Assembly: GCF_001949145.1 (NCBI RefSeq)
Contig: NW_019091640.1
Span: 191,757-255,756, forward strand
Direction: 5' to 3'
Origin: Acanthaster planci
Lineage: Eukaryota; Echinodermata; Asteroidea; Valvatida; Acanthasteridae
Length of the DNA: 64,000 nucleotides
Shown here: piece after piece, positions 60,613-64,000 of the stretch
How the letters are laid out: each line of letters begins with the position of its first letter
How positions within the stretch are numbered: position 1 is the stretch's first letter
Translations under genes and position numbers: made by a program
The notes under the pieces: generated by a model
What the model was told of the DNA's origin: nothing
The model's input: only the letters and a program-made list of their open reading frames with translations
Databases searched by the model: none

Positions 60613-63092
60613 AAGTTCTAACCTATGATTGGTGCAGTTGTCAACCATGATATTCTCAGGTGAAAATGATGACCACTTGGACCAATTGAAGTGTACATTT
60701 AGTAATTCTGGAAAACTGTTTCGCTTAGACCACATTTGAATGTAGAAACGAATAGGAAGGAAAATTAGGCCTTTTTTAACTTGATTTACTTTGTGCTTTC
60801 TCTCAAATGACTTTAGTAATGTGAGGCGGTGTTTCAGAAAACTTGCTTACCAAAGCATGCTTTAGTTAGATCATTGTTCTGTACATATAAAATTAAACAA
60901 AAAATAACTACACAAGATGACTTGTATCAAGTTGAAATAGACCCAGTTGGAGAGTGAAGTTGCCAAATGTGATAAATTGGCTCTTTTTATTTCACACTTT
61001 CACTAGGTGATTGAAACAGACTTTTCAATTATTAAATGTCTCTCAAAGTGTGAAATCTCTGACCTAAGAAACTCTACAGATACTTTGTTTTTGTCTTCCT
61101 TCAAAGGCTAGTTTCTGTTCTTGTTGAGATGTAATTTGTTTCTAGTGAAGGGCGAATCCAGAACTAAAATTGGGGGGGGTGCAACTTTTTTGGAGATTTC
61201 TTTATTTGACTTTAAATGGCCTTTTTGATGGGTGAGGGTTTATTTGGGGCTTTATACGTACATTTGGAAGTTTGGGAGATGAAAATTTTTTAAAAATTCT
61301 CTTTATTTATTTTGAATGAAATGGGTCGCTGTTGACACCCCCAACCCCATGTTATTGTCTCCAATCAAGTAGTTTTGCTTTTCTCTCAGTGTTATAATCT
61401 GGTGCTTTTCTAGTGCCGAGGTTCTCTGCCAAATACAGAACTGGGTTAGAGGGAATAAAGCTGGAATACCTAGACATTTGACGGTAACTGCACAAAAGTA
61501 AGATTACAAACTAAATATAAGACTTCAGACACTTTTAGTTTTGTAATATTTAGGTTTCAAGGAGAAAAGTACTCTTTAAATACTTGGCCAAGTACCTTTC
61601 AAGTATTTTTTCCTAAAAACTTCACATTTATGAAACGGTGATAGTCTGAAGTCATCATTTATTTGTAATGTTACCTTTGTGCATGTACCATCAGATGCCC
61701 ATGTGTTTCAGCTTTCTTCCATTGTTAGTAGCTTGTAATTTGTGCATAATGTATCGCAAAACATTTTCATCCGTCACTTTGAGAGACATTTAATGTTTAG
61801 GGTCATGTGTTTGTTCTGGCGAATTTTTCCTTCTATCTATCAAACGATTATTTCCATAATTTTTGTTGACATCAGTGCCAAAGCGTGAAATTATTTATAA
61901 TACATTTTTCAGGTGAGCTGATGACTTTAAGACAGTTTTGCTCGTGCTATGAGTGATTAACTAAACCCAACAGTAACATTACCACCATCCTATTCAGTTC
62001 TCTTGATGTATTTCTCTTGTATTATTTTGTAGAAAGTATTAATATTTATGTTAACTTGAAGAGAAAAGTTAACAAATATTTAAGTTTTTTAACCCACCAG
62101 GATTTATTCTCCATTACCTCAATTCAAGTGGTTACATTATTCTTTACAAATCAATCATTTCAGTGTTTTACATACTGAAACTTATGTGTAATCTGATGGG
62201 GGGGTCATTGTAGAGTAATTTTTTAAATATTCATTCTTTATTTACATAATTTAAAATGCTGGCTTAGCTGGGTTTTTTTATAATTAAGCCCCTTTATAAC
62301 CTTTATAAGTACAGCAGATTTCCACTTATCTGATTGATAATTCTGGAAATAGTATTCCTCATAATTTGTAGCGGGGTTTGTTTGACTTAAGTTTTGTCCA
62401 CAAATGGGTAAAATGGAAAATAAACCAGATCATCATATTTGTGTATTGAAAAGAATAGTTTTCATCCTAGTTTTCTTGTGTGTTTTTTGGGGAAGGCGAT
62501 CTAACGTTTGACAAATTCACTTCAAGTCTTTTGTTTGTATTGTTTAATTTCATTTTTGAGTCCGTGACTAGGTATGTTTTGGGGAAAATGGTTTTGAGCT
62601 GGTACATTTTCACGACCACGACTCAACTGACTGGCCGGCAATTCTCCACTTGTGAGTGCACCCTCGTATTTAGGCCAGAAATCTGTCCGCCGAGCTCATT
62701 AATAAAAGTTTTACATGCAAAATATTCTATATTAGAGGGTCCTTAGAGCCATGGAACTGGGGAATTGAAGAAAATAATATGAGACTGAACCTCTGGGCCG
62801 CACTCAGGGCTTCCAATTCTGAGCAATTTGGATGCAATCGGGTCCGAAAGTTGCACTATTTGAGCCATTTTGCAGAGGGATGGTTTTTCTAAATGGCTAC
62901 TTTTCTGGACAGGGACATTTTCTGCATTTTAGGGGTGGTCTGCTTCTGGTGAAAATTTCTCAAAAATGCATCCGTCAACCCCCCTGTGAGAGTTGTATTT
63001 TTTAAATATTTGTGAAGTATGGGGATTTATCACTGCTGTCTATGGGAATTTATTTCTAGTGGTGCACCCTTGTAGCTCATATTCTGATCACG

Positions 63093-63106
63093 CCGCGAGG
63101 TGGCGC
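63093..63106 (+). promoter_or_regulatory. CTCF-like motif upstream of SRD5A3
   Basis: CCGCGAGGTGGCGC agrees with the CTCF core consensus at 13 of 14 positions and lies about 130 bases before the start codon. Binding is not shown. Confidence 0.35.
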
Positions 63107-63234
63107 ACTGGAGACTGGTCCTCAACGAACGGAAGGTTACATTTACATACGGGGAGACAGGGTTACTTCGCATTCTGCAGCAGCGAGTCGAGTGCAGACG
63201 ATATTGGCTAGATGGTAACTTGGAATGGTGAATC

Positions 63235-63431
63235 ATGTTACCCCTTAACATTTTAGCGTGTTTTTGGCTGCTTTGCATAGGAGGATTTTGTTCGATGTTC
63301 ATAATCCAGCAGTTTCCTAAGATACCCAGTGTGTTGTGGAACCTCATCTCTTACGGTAAAGCGAGGAACCTGCGGGAGGAAAAAACAAGAAAGCGAAGTT
63401 CGCTGGACAAATTGCTCGATTTGCCTAAACA
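63235..63431 (+). CDS. SRD5A3: SRD5A3-type polyprenal reductase, first coding exon
   Basis: The exon encodes 65 residues and part of a 66th: a hydrophobic N-terminal TM (about residues 4-27, ILACFWLLCIGGFC), then FPKIPSVLWNLISYGKAR, a basic stretch and LDLPK. The spacing of the TM, L-I-x-YGK and D-[VL]-PK matches the N-terminus of SRD5A3, the ER-membrane enzyme of the steroid 5-alpha-reductase family that acts in dolichol synthesis for N-glycosylation. The exon exits phase 2 at aca|gtaaat; reading on gives an immediate stop. The catalytic C-terminal part lies to the right of the window. Other SRD5A/TECR relatives are less likely because of the YGK..PK pattern. Start chosen: first ATG, with no longer conserved frame upstream. 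Confidence 0.68.
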
Positions 63432-64000
63432 GTAAATGAGTCCATGACATTTCACTTAACTTAGGCCTAGCCTATTTGACTTTTAATAGATTGCAACTTT
63501 GGGAGGGCGACCGACAGGCATGCCAATCCCGTTTATTCATTACTTCTTTCGTTTAATTGATATTCAGAATTATGAAAAGCTCCTCTCTGTGACCAAGGTT
63601 AAAGGACCTTACGCCTATATCGTTATGCAATCCAGACATTACAGTGTAATGTCATGATGCATTACTAAGTCTAAGTGGAAGACTTGCAATCATTAATGTT
63701 TTAATACTATACCAATACTGAAGTATAGCGGAGTATAGACATTGGTTCATGACATGTAAATTAAAAGCGGGTGATAAGTAATTGTCATAACTACAATGGC
63801 TATTTCCATCAGCACCACAACTTCATATTATTTGTAGGTTGGAAAAACTCAGTGGGAAAACCCTGTTGGGGAAAAGAACATCAGAAAAAGCCTTGCAAAT
63901 AACAAGAATAAGTTGCTATGATGAAGTAGTGTTTGTTATTGGACTGCAGATGGCACATTCTTGCCACATCCTGACTTATATACCTGATACGATACTAGCA
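63432..64000. other. SRD5A3 intron 1 (partial)
   Basis: AT-rich DNA with no second exon recognised before the window ends. Confidence 0.5.

Larger units (their letters stand above)
57566..63234. other. SLC6-B 3' UTR and intergenic DNA
   Basis: No coding exon is recognised. Possible poly(A) signals are ATTAAA at 57969-57974 and AATAAA at 60395-60400. The stretch holds one GGCCC-ended element (60445-60612) and a G-run near 61170. The last 150 bases before 63235 are CpG-richer and probably contain the SRD5A3 promoter. Confidence 0.55.

Overview
The window is intron-rich animal nuclear DNA. All genes recognised lie on the + strand: the 3' part of a TRMT9B-type methyltransferase, two complete tandem SLC6 neurotransmitter-family transporters (called A and B here), and the first coding exon of an SRD5A3-type polyprenal reductase. 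GT-AG introns, long AT-rich non-coding stretches, many palindromic ACATGTACATGT tracts, MITE-like repeats and a truncated LINE tail fit a marine invertebrate, most likely a deuterostome such as an echinoderm, hemichordate or amphioxus. The species cannot be fixed from this sequence.

Layout: 1-4307 holds the last three recognised coding exons of TRMT9B, followed by a possible long 3' UTR and intergenic DNA with repeats (4308-13280). Transporter A has 13 coding exons between 13281 and 20807 and encodes 696 residues. Intergenic DNA (20808-27023) contains a possible upstream 5' exon of B at 24125-24203. Transporter B has 14 coding exons between 27029 and 57565 and encodes 642 residues, with an 11.6 kb second intron full of repeats. 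Intergenic DNA (57566-63234) leads to SRD5A3 exon 1 (63235-63431), and that gene runs off the right edge.

A and B are paralogues from a tandem duplication. Ten exon lengths are identical and every shared intron has the same phase. The TM6 Trp-Gly-Gly motif and the DWGP tail motif place both near the glycine/proline/ATB0,+ transporters. Both keep the SLC6 chloride-site residues but have Cys where Na+-coordinating Asn is expected in TM7. They differ at a TM6 position that separates GlyT1 from GlyT2, and in the second extracellular loop. This pair is the most interesting biology in the window. I found no CRISPR array, operon, rRNA or intact tRNA, and nothing I can honestly call a new system.

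Several mobile-element families are present: a palindromic MITE with three copies (one just upstream of the start of A), a TTAA-flanked element with two copies and a stray terminus, GGCCC-ended short elements, foldback elements and a LINE tail. Four single Ns mark assembly uncertainty. One lies exactly at the junction of a direct repeat of about 690 bp, which may therefore be an unmerged allele rather than a real duplication.
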